Assembly: GCF_001577835.2 (NCBI RefSeq)
Contig: NC_029526.1
Span: 1,643,510-1,707,509 of the forward strand
Length of the DNA stretch: 64,000 bases
Reading direction: 5' to 3'
Origin: Coturnix japonica
Lineage: Eukaryota > Chordata > Aves > Galliformes > Phasianidae
Shown: piece by piece, positions 1 through 9,400 of the stretch
Numbering within the stretch: the stretch's first letter is position 1
How the letters are laid out: every line of letters begins with the position of its first letter
Program-made: the position numbers and the translations under genes
The notes under the pieces: model-generated
What the model was told of the DNA's origin: nothing
Databases searched by the model: none
Seen by the model: only the letters and a program-made list of their open reading frames with translations

Positions 1-430
1 ACACAGACCTCAAACTCCTCTTCCTTACCCTACATTCATTGAAGGACGTTGAGGCTGTGGAACAAAAAGTCATTCCCAAAGAGGAGCAAGCTACAGCCAC
101 CGACCTTTCAGCAACCCAGCAACTGCAGACGTCCCAATTTCATTTGCTGTTCATCAGCCTCTGAGGTAAATGTTTAGCAAGTGAAATAATGATAAAACTC
201 CTCACAATGGGAGAGGGAAGCAGTGAGTCAGCATTAGAAATGAAACTTCAGGACCCCAGATAAGGATGTTATAGAAGTAGATGGCCAACAAAAATGCAAT
301 GTTCATTTTTCAGATGCATCGATATTCACAGTAATTAGGAAGTTCCTTTGGCAGTTTGCAAAGATCCACCTTGGACAGAATGCATTGCAACCCCTCTGGA
401 TCCCCTCACAATTATACAAGACGGAAGCAG
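1..430. other. Left flank with no recognised gene
   Basis: I see no conserved exon, RNA gene or CR1 copy here. It lies beyond the probable 3' end of THAP11. By human synteny NUTF2 would come next to the left on the same strand as THAP11, but no NUTF2 coding exon is visible, so this is most likely intergenic. Confidence 0.5.
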
Positions 431-2425
431 GAAACAAAACAAAATATACTTTATTAAAATTAAGCACGTTAGCACCTCAGTGTAACCTGGAGAAGTCAAA
501 GAGTCCAGCAGTTAACCAGTCCAGCGGGCTAAAGTGGCTGAACGTCCTGAAGTGCATTCATTCCAATGGTAAAAAAAGTACCATGACGGTTAAAATGTGT
601 GTTCTCAAGAAGCTAGGATGCACAAATGGTCTCGTTTGTAAGGAGAGACGTTGTGCTGCCTATTGTCTTGATGGGAGCATAGATCTGCTGGACCAATTAC
701 TGAATCACATAGGCTGGCAGGTATCTGCTTTCCTTACCAGCCCCCTTAACCCCTCAAAAGAAAAGTAAACGAAACAAACTTGCTGCTTACTTGACTTGCA
801 GGAAGATCAGTACACTGCAGAGCTGGAGTTAGAGCTACATATCAGAGAGAATAAATTAAAATGAAAGAACAGGGAATACTTAGTACATGAATAGACCTGT
901 AGTATCCTCACAGTCAACCATCCATCTCAGTACACACAGCAATAAAGAAATGACCCATGCATCACATAGCAGGCTCTGACAACCAATGCCTTCAGCTGAA
1001 CTGGCTCCATGATCGACAGATAAACCTCCAGCTACCAGATGCCAATGTGCCCCTTTTGTTCCCTCCTACAGAGGACATAGAAACCCCCGGTTGGAAAGCA
1101 ATGTTAGCCAGCATTACAAAGATGACAGTATTTTCAACCCAAAGCTACTTTTGACATTTAGAAAATACTTATAGAAAATGTAGTCAAATCGCCGTCTCAA
1201 CCTACTAAGTGTGTGTAACACATCCCAAGTACAGGAAGATGATCTTAAAGACCCAGTAGCCACCTGGGCACTCCCTCAATAATAATTATGGGCACACTGT
1301 GGTGAACTGCCTTTTGTTTCCAACACACATAATAGTCAACCTGTCCCTCCCCCCCCAAGTACACATGGAGATGGAGTCAGAGCTGCATACCAGATGCCCT
1401 CCTCCTGGAGAGCACTAAGGGCTCCATCCCATGCCTCAGTCCAAGCTCATCACCTCACAGCTCTCATTCACAGCCTTCTGGCCAACTTCCATTTGGTTTC
1501 CTGTTGCTGAACGTGAGGGGACAAACGCTGGCTAGAAACAGAAACTACACAATCATTCCACGTCAATTTTGATACAATACTTTTAAATCTCTGTTTAAAA
1601 CACGCAAGCACATTTCGTTAAGGTCTTACCTAAGGTACAGGTTATTAGTCATGCCAACTAGGTTAGGGTTAGACAGCAAAGGTTCGCAACCACTGCAGAT
1701 ACATTTTTGCTTCACTTTGGCTTCACCCCAGTTCGCTGAACCAAAGCCAAGGATTTCAATTCCAACGTGTTACAAAGCCTGTGGGAGTTCTTAAGCCACT
1801 GGGATAAACTACAGACATCAAATGCCACCAGGTCCTTTGTACCAGGTCACAATCCTCGCTAGTGTTGAGAGCAGAGACAACTGTAACAAAGCCGTATGTA
1901 CTGCTGAGAAAGCCAAGCCTATATGAGCACTCTTACACTGGGGACTGTTTCACACTAGAAATGGCAGTTCTTTTACGGCGTCAGTAATTTACTGAAGAAA
2001 CACATCACCCTGAGAGGGTTTCTAAAGCTTTCCTCATGCCTTTGCTAAGCAAGGCCAAGCAAAACATCGCTGTTCATTCCTATGATGGGTACAGTGGCGA
2101 CCATGCTTTCAGACGTGCCTTCTCCAGGGGGTAGTGTTCCTGCCACCTCACTGAGCGCAGTTTATGTGCTTCAAACCAACACCCTACATCCACTTAGTGG
2201 TGACGTGGGGTCCCAATGCCCTAAATGAGAACGACTGCAAACTACACACAGGATGCCAGCGGACTCGGCGTAGGCCAGAGGTGTCTCTAAGAGAACGCTG
2301 TGTGTGTAACAGCGTTCCTCGGCATCTCCTTGAATCCAGCGGGCTTGTGAGCGGGGTCACGGTGGTGATGGAGGCTCAGCGTTCACGCAGGGCCCCGGCC
2401 GTGCCCCGGGAGGCGCCGGCCGCCC
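430..2425 (-). other. THAP11: Probable THAP11 3' untranslated region
   Basis: This stretch lies directly after the THAP11 stop codon and runs to the AATAAA at 450-455. It has no conserved coding exon on either strand and no CR1 copy, whereas CR1 is common in the gaps and introns to the right. That absence fits a constrained transcribed 3'UTR. The extent is inferred from the signal only; part could be intergenic. Confidence 0.45.
450..455 (-). terminator. THAP11: Probable THAP11 polyadenylation signal
   Basis: On the minus strand this is AATAAA, followed by an AT-rich, T-rich stretch. It is the only canonical signal I found on this strand between the THAP11 stop codon and the left edge. If used, cleavage would fall near 430 and the 3'UTR would be about 2 kb. 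Weaker variant signals could give shorter transcripts. Confidence 0.5.
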
Positions 2426-3157
2426 TCAGAGCCCGTGGCGCTTTCGGGCCCCGACGCTGGCGGCGTGGAGCAGCCGGTCCTTCTCTCGGATCTCCTCGCG
2501 GAGCTGGGCCTCGGCCAGGCGCAGGCGGCGGATGCTGCCCTTCATCTCCTTCATCTTTACCTCCAGCAGAGCGATGATGTCACGCTGCTCGTTCAGCTTC
2601 CTCAGCAGCTCCTCCGACGTGGTGCCGGACGACAAGGAGTACGAATGGTCGGGCGGGCCGCCTTCCACGGGGCCCTCCTGCCCCACCGGCAGCCAGCAGG
2701 GGCCGGGCCCGGCGGCGGCGGCGGCGGCGGCCCCGAGCTCCACCTGCACCGTCAGGTCGATGGGCTTCACGTCCTCGGCCGCGCCCCCTATCGGGGCCTC
2801 CGCGGCGGGGCCGGGGCCCTGCGGGGCCGCGACGGCGGCGGCGGCGGCTGCGGCGGCTGCGGGGCGGGGGCGGCGGGCGGCCCGCGCTGCTTTGCGCTCG
2901 TTGACGCCGCGCAGCGGGAAGATGGTGGGTACCCGCACCAGGTAGGACTTGCGGCCGCCCTGGAAGTGCTCGCTGCAGACCCGGTGCCCGGTGGTGGGCT
3001 GGAAGGTGCTGAAGCAGCCGCTGACGCCCGCCCGGGAGACGTTCTTCAGCCAGAGGCGCCTGAGCTCCTCGTCCTTGGGGAAGGTGTAGAAGTGCAGCGC
3101 CTTGTCGCGGTGCGAGTTGTTGTAGCAGCCCGGCACGCAGCACGTGAAGCCCGGCAT
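2426..3157 (-). CDS. THAP11: THAP domain-containing protein 11 (Ronin)
   Basis: THAP11 is a nuclear zinc-finger transcription factor that works with HCFC1 and ZNF143 at promoters of growth, metabolic and cell-cycle genes. This is a single-exon reading frame of 243 residues. The start is the ATG that gives MPGFTCC, the conserved THAP11 N-terminus; an in-frame upstream ATG at 3214 would add 19 unconserved residues. Residues 1-84 form the C2CH THAP finger, with Cys6/Cys7, Cys11, Cys61 and His64, and the closing VPTIFPL at 76-82. Phe80, mutated in a human cobalamin disorder, is present. Residues 100-108 and 143-149 are alanine runs. DHSY at 170-173 is the HCF-1 binding motif. A coiled coil spans about 181-231. 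Human THAP11 is about 314 residues with a long polyglutamine tract; that tract is absent here, which accounts for much of the size difference. The gene is head to head with CENPT. Confidence 0.96.
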   Translation of the reverse strand: MPGFTCCVPGCYNNSHRDKALHFYTFPKDEELRRLWLKNVSRAGVSGCFSTFQPTTGHRVCSEHFQGGRKSYLVRVPTIFPLRGVNERKAARAARRPRPAAAAAAAAAVAAPQGPGPAAEAPIGGAAEDVKPIDLTVQVELGAAAAAAAGPGPCWLPVGQEGPVEGGPPDHSYSLSSGTTSEELLRKLNEQRDIIALLEVKMKEMKGSIRRLRLAEAQLREEIREKDRLLHAASVGARKRHGL

Positions 3158-3200
3158 GGCGGGGGTCCCTCGGGGCGCGGGCGCGGGGCCCCCCCGGCGG

Positions 3201-3219
3201 ACTACAGCTCCCACAAGGC
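3201..3219 (+). promoter_or_regulatory. ZNF143/THAP11 element, copy 1
   Basis: ACTACAGCTCCCACAAGGC matches the ACTAYRNNNCCCR promoter element and most of the longer ZNF143 (SBS) site, ACTACAnnTCCCAGnATGC. It lies 44 bases upstream of the THAP11 start codon and may be in its 5'UTR or core promoter. Confidence 0.7.
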
Positions 3220-3270
3220 AACCGCGGCCTCTCGCCGCCCGCCGACACCGCCCGCACGGGCCGCACCGGA

Positions 3271-3289
3271 ACTACGCGGCCCACAATGC
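3271..3289 (+). promoter_or_regulatory. ZNF143/THAP11 element, copy 2
   Basis: ACTACGCGGCCCACAATGC matches ACTAYRNNNCCCR exactly and ends in the AATGC typical of the full site. It sits in a short block that closely resembles the block around copy 3, suggesting local duplication. Confidence 0.65.
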
Positions 3290-3335
3290 ACCGCGGGCAG
3301 CGGGGGGCACAGCGACGCCTCAGCGCCGCGCCGGA

Positions 3336-3354
3336 ACTACGCGCCCCACACTGC
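3336..3354 (+). promoter_or_regulatory. ZNF143/THAP11 element, copy 3
   Basis: ACTACGCGCCCCACACTGC matches ACTAYRNNNCCCR. It is 65 bases from copy 2, with nearly the same flanking bases (CCGGA just before, TGC at the end). Confidence 0.6.
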
Positions 3355-3367
3355 GCTGCGCTGCTAA

Positions 3368-3386
3368 ACTACCGCTCCCGGCGTGC
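3368..3386 (+). promoter_or_regulatory. ZNF143/THAP11-like element, copy 4
   Basis: ACTACCGCTCCCGGCGTGC resembles the other copies but has one mismatch to ACTAYRNNNCCCR (C where R is expected). It is the weakest of the four and lies 118 bases before the CENPT start codon. Confidence 0.45.
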
Positions 3387-3423
3387 CGCGCGGCTGCGCG
3401 ACATCCCGTCGGGCGCCGCGAGA

Positions 3424-3433
3424 TCTCGCGAGA
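3424..3433. promoter_or_regulatory. TCTCGCGAGA (CGCG) promoter element
   Basis: This is a perfect copy of the palindromic CGCG element found in CpG-island promoters of housekeeping genes and reported to be bound by BANP when unmethylated. It overlaps a 14-base palindrome at 3417-3430. It lies about 53 bases before the CENPT start codon, a usual core-promoter position. Confidence 0.65.
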
Positions 3434-3485
3434 TTCTGCAGTGCGCGCGCGGTATTCGACGCGACGGTTATTGAAGGGCTCCGCC

Positions 3486-6400
3486 ATGGCCGGCAGGGCC
3501 GGGAGCCGAGCGGGAACCGGGGCCTTCCGCACACCGAGCGGAGCCGTCAGGGCGTCACCGAGACACCGGGCTCGGGTAAGGGAGCACGAGCACGGAGTGT
3601 CCCTGTGCTAAGGGAGGAGCTCTGTAATTATCCATAATGGTCCGTAGTGTGTGTGTTGGGGGGGTTGCGAGGCCTCGGGGCTGCCGTCTGTGAGGTGAGT
3701 TACTCGAGGTTTAAGCATTGCTGAGCTGAAATGCACAGCTTCTAAATAGGAAAGGTGTGATGTGAGCTGTGTTTGGGTGTGCTGTTGAGCAATATGATTT
3801 AGCCAGGAGGTACTGGGAACAGTTGGACTATCACAGAATCACAGAATGAGCCGGGTTGGAAGGGACCTCAAGGATCATGTAGTTCCAACCCCCTGCCTGG
3901 CAGGGCCACCAAACATACACCTTTACTAGATCAGGTTGCCCAGGGCCCCGTCCAACCTGGTCTTGACACACCTCCAAGGACGGCTGGGCACTCCACCAAC
4001 CTCCCTGGGCAGCCTGTTCCAGGGCCTAACCACTCTCCTAGTGAAGAACTTCCCCCTAACGTCCAACCTAAATCTTCCCTCTTTTAACTTCAAACCATTT
4101 TCCCGTGTCCTGCTATTGTCAGCCCTTTCGAAGAGTTTACTCCCCTCCTGGGAGTAAGTTCCCTTCAGGTATTGAAAGGCTGCAATGAGGTCACCCCGCA
4201 ACCTTCTCTTCTCTAGGCTGAACAAACCCAACTCTAGACTAGATGATCTTCTAGGTCTTTTCCAACCTTGATAATTCTGTGATTCTGTTTGGCTTCTTTA
4301 TGAAGGGAAATGATGAATGATTTTAATGCTAAGGTCCCTCCCTGCTGTGGGTTGTTGAGCTGTGTGTCTTTGTGTGTATGCTCTCAGCGTGGATCTGGCT
4401 CAATGAAGGAGAACAAGGCTGGCAGCAGCACCTTACCCAGGTACAGACCCGGTGCATTCACTGAGCTGGACAATGCCACGCCGCGCCTCATGCTGCGCAG
4501 GATCATCCAGAACCGTAAGCAGCTCCTTGTTCTACCTCAGCAAAGTGTCCAGTGAAAGCACAGCAAATGACGCCTGTGCAATGTTACGCCGTGCAGCTGC
4601 AAGCACCAGGTCTTGTGTGCAAAGTGCAGAGGTTCTTGTTGCTCACTGTGTCAAACCAAAGCTCTGCAGGTGCTGGAATGTTGATTGCTGATGCTGTCAC
4701 GTGGCTGTGCTGGTTTGTCAGCCTACATGCCATCTCTCCTAGGGGGCTTCTCCACTTCTCTAAGCAGCCTGTTCTAGTGCTCTGTTGCCTTTGCAGTAAG
4801 GGAGTTCTTCCTTGTGTTAGTTTAGAACTTCCTGTGTTCCAGATTCTGCCCATTTGCTGCATGCCACTGAGAAGGGTCAGCCCCCACCGATTTGATGCAT
4901 TTTAGATGTTTATAAATAGCTATGAGACTCCTTCGCAACCTTCTCTAGTCTGAACAGTCCCATATTAACTGCGTATTAAAACTGTTGCCAGTTTTGAGTT
5001 GTGGAAACCAGAATGTTTGGTTTTATTGGCAGAACCACAAGTGTCACCTCTAGCACTTAAGACAGTTGAGTTGAAAGAACAAGAAGATGCTCCACCAGAG
5101 CCTCCATCTCAGAGGACTTCTAGCACGTGAGTACTTTCTTTTTTTCACTATCAAATACAGCTGCAGTTTCTTTTCTGCTGGAATTGAGGAGCAGGATTTC
5201 TTCTGATTCAACAGTCAGGTTTGTGTTGTCACAAAGGATTTTCAGGAATAACCTTTCCAGCTTTAAAGGTTCCAAAAGTACAATGAGACTGAGGGAGTCA
5301 ACAGTGGATACCTTGGGTTTGCACTAGTCCTCCTTTTTAAATGCAGACTTTTAATAGCATTTTACAGTGGAAGTGCTTGCTGGATACAAAATGTCTCCTG
5401 ATGGAAGTCTGTTTAATTTTCTATCAGAGATGCTACAGTAAAAGTTCTTGATCTTTATAAGTCTACAGGCTGTGTGCTGAAGGCACTAGGGTATAAGGTG
5501 TGGGAATGAGTGATTGCCATCTCTTACATTCAGAAAACAGGTTGGTGGGTGTTTTTTACAGTGTTACTGCTTCTTAATTGTCCCTGTACTGTGCTGCTGT
5601 GGGTTACTTGCTCACCTGTAGGGTGGTTTGCAGGTGGGGTTTGCACAAACTTCATGTGTTTTTGTTCACATTCAGCTTCCATTGACTATGTTAATGGGCC
5701 TGAGTCTTCCACTGTGAAATAGAGCAAAGCTGCTAGTGGTGGCAGGTATTAATTTGCTCTGACCATTTGACCATTGTTTCTAGTCATTCATTATTTCTGC
5801 TACAGAAAGGATACATAATATCCATTTAATTTCAAGCAATACCACAGGGAATATAGCTGAGTAATAATGTCCTGTATTGAAGGCCAGATTTTTTTGACAG
5901 GATGGAACTGCAACTGCCAGACCTTGCTCTTGAAGATAAATCTGTCACTAAATTCCACATGACTAGGAAGAGAAAGAAACTCAGTGTCTCTGAATTTGAG
6001 AGAGCAGCAGACAAGCGGCTTCCTCAGAACCAGGGTAAGGATCTTTGTTTGCTGTCAAGTGACCTACTGCAGTTTAGCACCTAATAACTCCTCAGCTGGG
6101 CAGTTCTGTGTTTGGAAACAAGGCTGCAAGGAAATAATGTTTGATGTTAGAATATCTTTTTCCTTTAACTTAATGCTTGTGAATACGCTTTTATTGTAGT
6201 TGCAGTGTAGCAGAGAAAGAAGGTTAAAAGACCTCAATTTATGTATTTAGTTGGTAGTACCAGCTGGAATAGAATTTAAAGGTGGGATTCAGCTCCAACT
6301 TGTAGATCTCTGAATCTGTGTGCCCCCGTGTACACTAGGTAGCTAAACTGCTCTTAAAGTTTGAATGAGATCTACTTGCTGGAGTCTAGAGAGTGATTCA

Positions 6401-9400
6401 GCTCAGCCCAGGGAAGATGTGTATAGGTGGTGAATTGTGCTTGAATGCAATGGGAGCATGGTCACTTGTGGTTGGCTGTCTTAACCTGGAACTGAATCCC
6501 ACGCTGTGACCAGAAAATTGACTCCCTTTTCTTTAGTCTAACATGTGGTATGAATGTGTTCATGTTTATAAGACACAGGCAATCCTGTAAAGGTAGAGAG
6601 AACATGCTCTAGTATTTACAAACGTGGGGAAGATCAATGCTCTTTAACTAACAGGTTACCAACTTCTTTTTTTAAGCTCATTCAACACTGGACAGCACTT
6701 TGGGTCGGTGAGTTTGACAAAAAATGCCTTATCTTCTGACTGCCTTCATTCATAACCTCTCTCACTGTGAGCAACATTATAGATAATTGGATATATGGTA
6801 AAGAACTGCATTGGTCATTACGCAATCATCTCTCATGTTCTATTACCATAGAGTGGAAATGTTATGCCACACGCTTTGTATTTTTCCAGGATTGTGGCCT
6901 TGTATTTCATGGCCCAGCAGGTCTGGCATGTGTTGCTACCATTGCTTCTGCCTTTCTGTGCAGGTGTCAGATCTCTTTTTGCTTCCTTGGGCCATCCTTT
7001 TTTTTTTTTTAATACCTTTCTTTCTCATAGTAAATCAGTGCAAAGCATACCTTAGAATATTATCTCTATCTGTTAATTGACTCATCACATCAGTTGCAGC
7101 AATTCAGACTTCATTCCAGGTTTTCTGGACTTAAAAGCCATTTGGCATGTCAAGAAGTTTGTTTCTTCTGTCACACTTGTACTTTGCTGTAGTTAGCAAT
7201 TCTTGTTTCTCCTTGCAGTCCTTGCTCATTGTCTCATGCAAAGTAATTCATAAGGCTGAGTACCACACTTGATATCTTTTAAATCCTCCTTTGTTCTGAA
7301 TCCTGCTTTTGATTGGACCATGTAGGAAGAAGAACAAGACGTAGCTGTGCTTGCCAGTCTCATTAAGATACAGAATATGTACATTCAGATAATATTTTTC
7401 CCCCCATATTTGTTCTATTGCTTTGCTCCTACCTCAAAAAGTTTATAGTGTTTGCAGCTGTAGTTTATTGTCAGTACTGACACTGAGCAGCTTCTTACAC
7501 TTGATCACCATCCTCACCATGATCTAGGGGGACACCTTTACTCTCAAACACTTGTTTGTCATTTCATTTCTTTTTTTTTTTTTTAAAGATTTCTGAACCT
7601 TTTGCCACTTAATGCTGCAGGTGTCTCTATGTAAGAGGCTGTAAGACCATCTGTTTCCTGTGGTACATATTCTGATGTCAGAAAAGCAGAGTCCAATTTC
7701 ATTTTATTAAAGTAGACTGGCATGTAATCTTTGAAGCTTTATGGAGTGAAGTTCTTAACTGAGTTTTGTGAAATATCGTGTTGATTGCCCACGTCTGTAA
7801 TCTGAGAGCAAGTGGGGAGTGTGTATGTTTGGAAAATGGTTTCTGTCTTTCTCTTTGTGCAGATCTTTTCGCATGTCAGTGGGTTCTGTGATGGCACCGG
7901 ACACTGTTGAAAAAAGAGGCTTACTCCGAAGGCCGCAGAATCGCAGAGTTATTGACATTGCTGCTTTTGAAGGGGGAGTGGAACAGAACATGCTGCAGAT
8001 AAAAGGTTCCTTTTGTTTTGATACTTCTGTTTTGGGATAGAAGGGCTTGTATAGAGTGGCTTTTATAAACAGCTGCTGAAACATGGCCTGTATTTTAGGA
8101 TTTAAAGGCTTAGGATTTTGTAAATCTGTTATGATTTGGGAGGCCAGATTTGGAACAAGGCACTTCACCCATAGTTGCCTTGATTCTTTGCATGTTCAAT
8201 GTCCTCTGTCTAGCTTAGTCATATACACCACACAAGCAATATACTGTATGGGATTATGTTCGTAACTGCAGCTACTGGGGAGATGCTTTGACTTGGGCCA
8301 CTAAAGAGTGGTGATGGAGTTCCACAGTTTAATTTGCTGCTGATTAATACAATCTGGTTGTATGACTTAGATTGTAAATTATCAAAGTCCTGGTAATAAA
8401 TGAGTGTTCCTATAACTTCCAACTTTTCCAACTCTACAACTTTTTAAACAGCGCAAGACTATCTTGTGGATTTGCAAGCATCATCTGTGATTGGAACATC
8501 TACAATAAGGACTGATACAGAAGTTGTGCTGAATAGTACAGAGCTCTTTGCTGAGCCTCAATTTGAACGGAACCGTCCTGCTATTGAACCACAGACACCA
8601 GATTCAAAGACTTCAGCACAAAGAAGCAATACTTCATACCCTGCTCGCAGGGAAGCGAGGTTGGAGGGGCTGGTGTCTGGTGTGAGCACAGATAAGGGAA
8701 AAACCCGGAGATTTTCTGAAAAGGGCTTAATAACTGATCATGAACATGTTGATGGGATGACTCAGAAAACACCTGCAAAGCAGGGAGAAGAGGAGCAAGA
8801 TCACTCTCAGCAGAATGACCCAATGGAACAGTTCTCTGAGTTAGAAGAAATGGCTGGCAGTGAGTACTATGGGCTGGGAATGGGGGTTTGCAGGTATTAT
8901 CTGAAATCACAGAGTGACTGAATTGGCAGGTGTAGCAGAAATGTTAAGTCCTGGCTTGAAGCAGTGATTGAGCACCTGGTGGGAAGGCAGGACCAACCTG
9001 GGGGGAGCTCAGGTGTGAGCAGTGTACCTGAGTGACTGGAAGAGGTGGAGCCAGGATGAACAGCACTTGGCTCTGTCCTCTCTGCATTCTCCCTTTAGTT
9101 ACTTATAGACATCCATGAGACCCCCTTCTCTAGGCTGAGCAGTCTCAGCCATTCCTCACAGGTAGGATGCTCCAATCCCCTTAATTCTTTCAATGACCTT
9201 TTGTTGAACTGCCTCCTGGCTGTGTAAATGGGAGCCTGTTTTCTTCATTTTGCATAGAGCAGGTTCCAAGTCATGGTTGTAACTGTTACATCTTGTGTTT
9301 CATGACCCTGTAACAGCTAGTCAGGACAGGGCTTTGGGCGATGTATGGGAGCTATCAGGTCATGGCCTGAAGCAGTGATGATGGAGCACTTGGTGAAGGG

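Larger units (their letters stand above)
3158..3485. promoter_or_regulatory. Divergent THAP11/CENPT promoter
   Basis: Only 328 bases separate the two start codons, so both genes must start transcription within or very near this CpG-rich stretch. It has no obvious TATA box. It holds four tandem ACTAC-type ZNF143/THAP11 elements and a TCTCGCGAGA element, described separately. The human genes are also arranged head to head. Exact transcription starts cannot be read from the sequence. Confidence 0.85.
2350..3660. promoter_or_regulatory. CpG island over THAP11 and the CENPT start
   Basis: CpG dinucleotides are dense from roughly 2350 to 3660 and drop sharply on both sides. The island covers the whole THAP11 coding exon, the divergent promoter and CENPT exon 1. 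It explains the long overlapping open frames on both strands here, which are compositional and not extra genes. Boundaries are by eye. Confidence 0.85.

Noticed and set aside
1-2425. Search for NUTF2, expected left of THAP11 by synteny
   Set aside because: No exon matching the NTF2 fold is visible; the gene probably starts beyond the left edge.
2435-3367. Long plus-strand open frame of about 310 codons over THAP11
   Set aside because: It is antisense to THAP11 within a CpG island, has no recognisable domain, and is explained by high GC and few stops.
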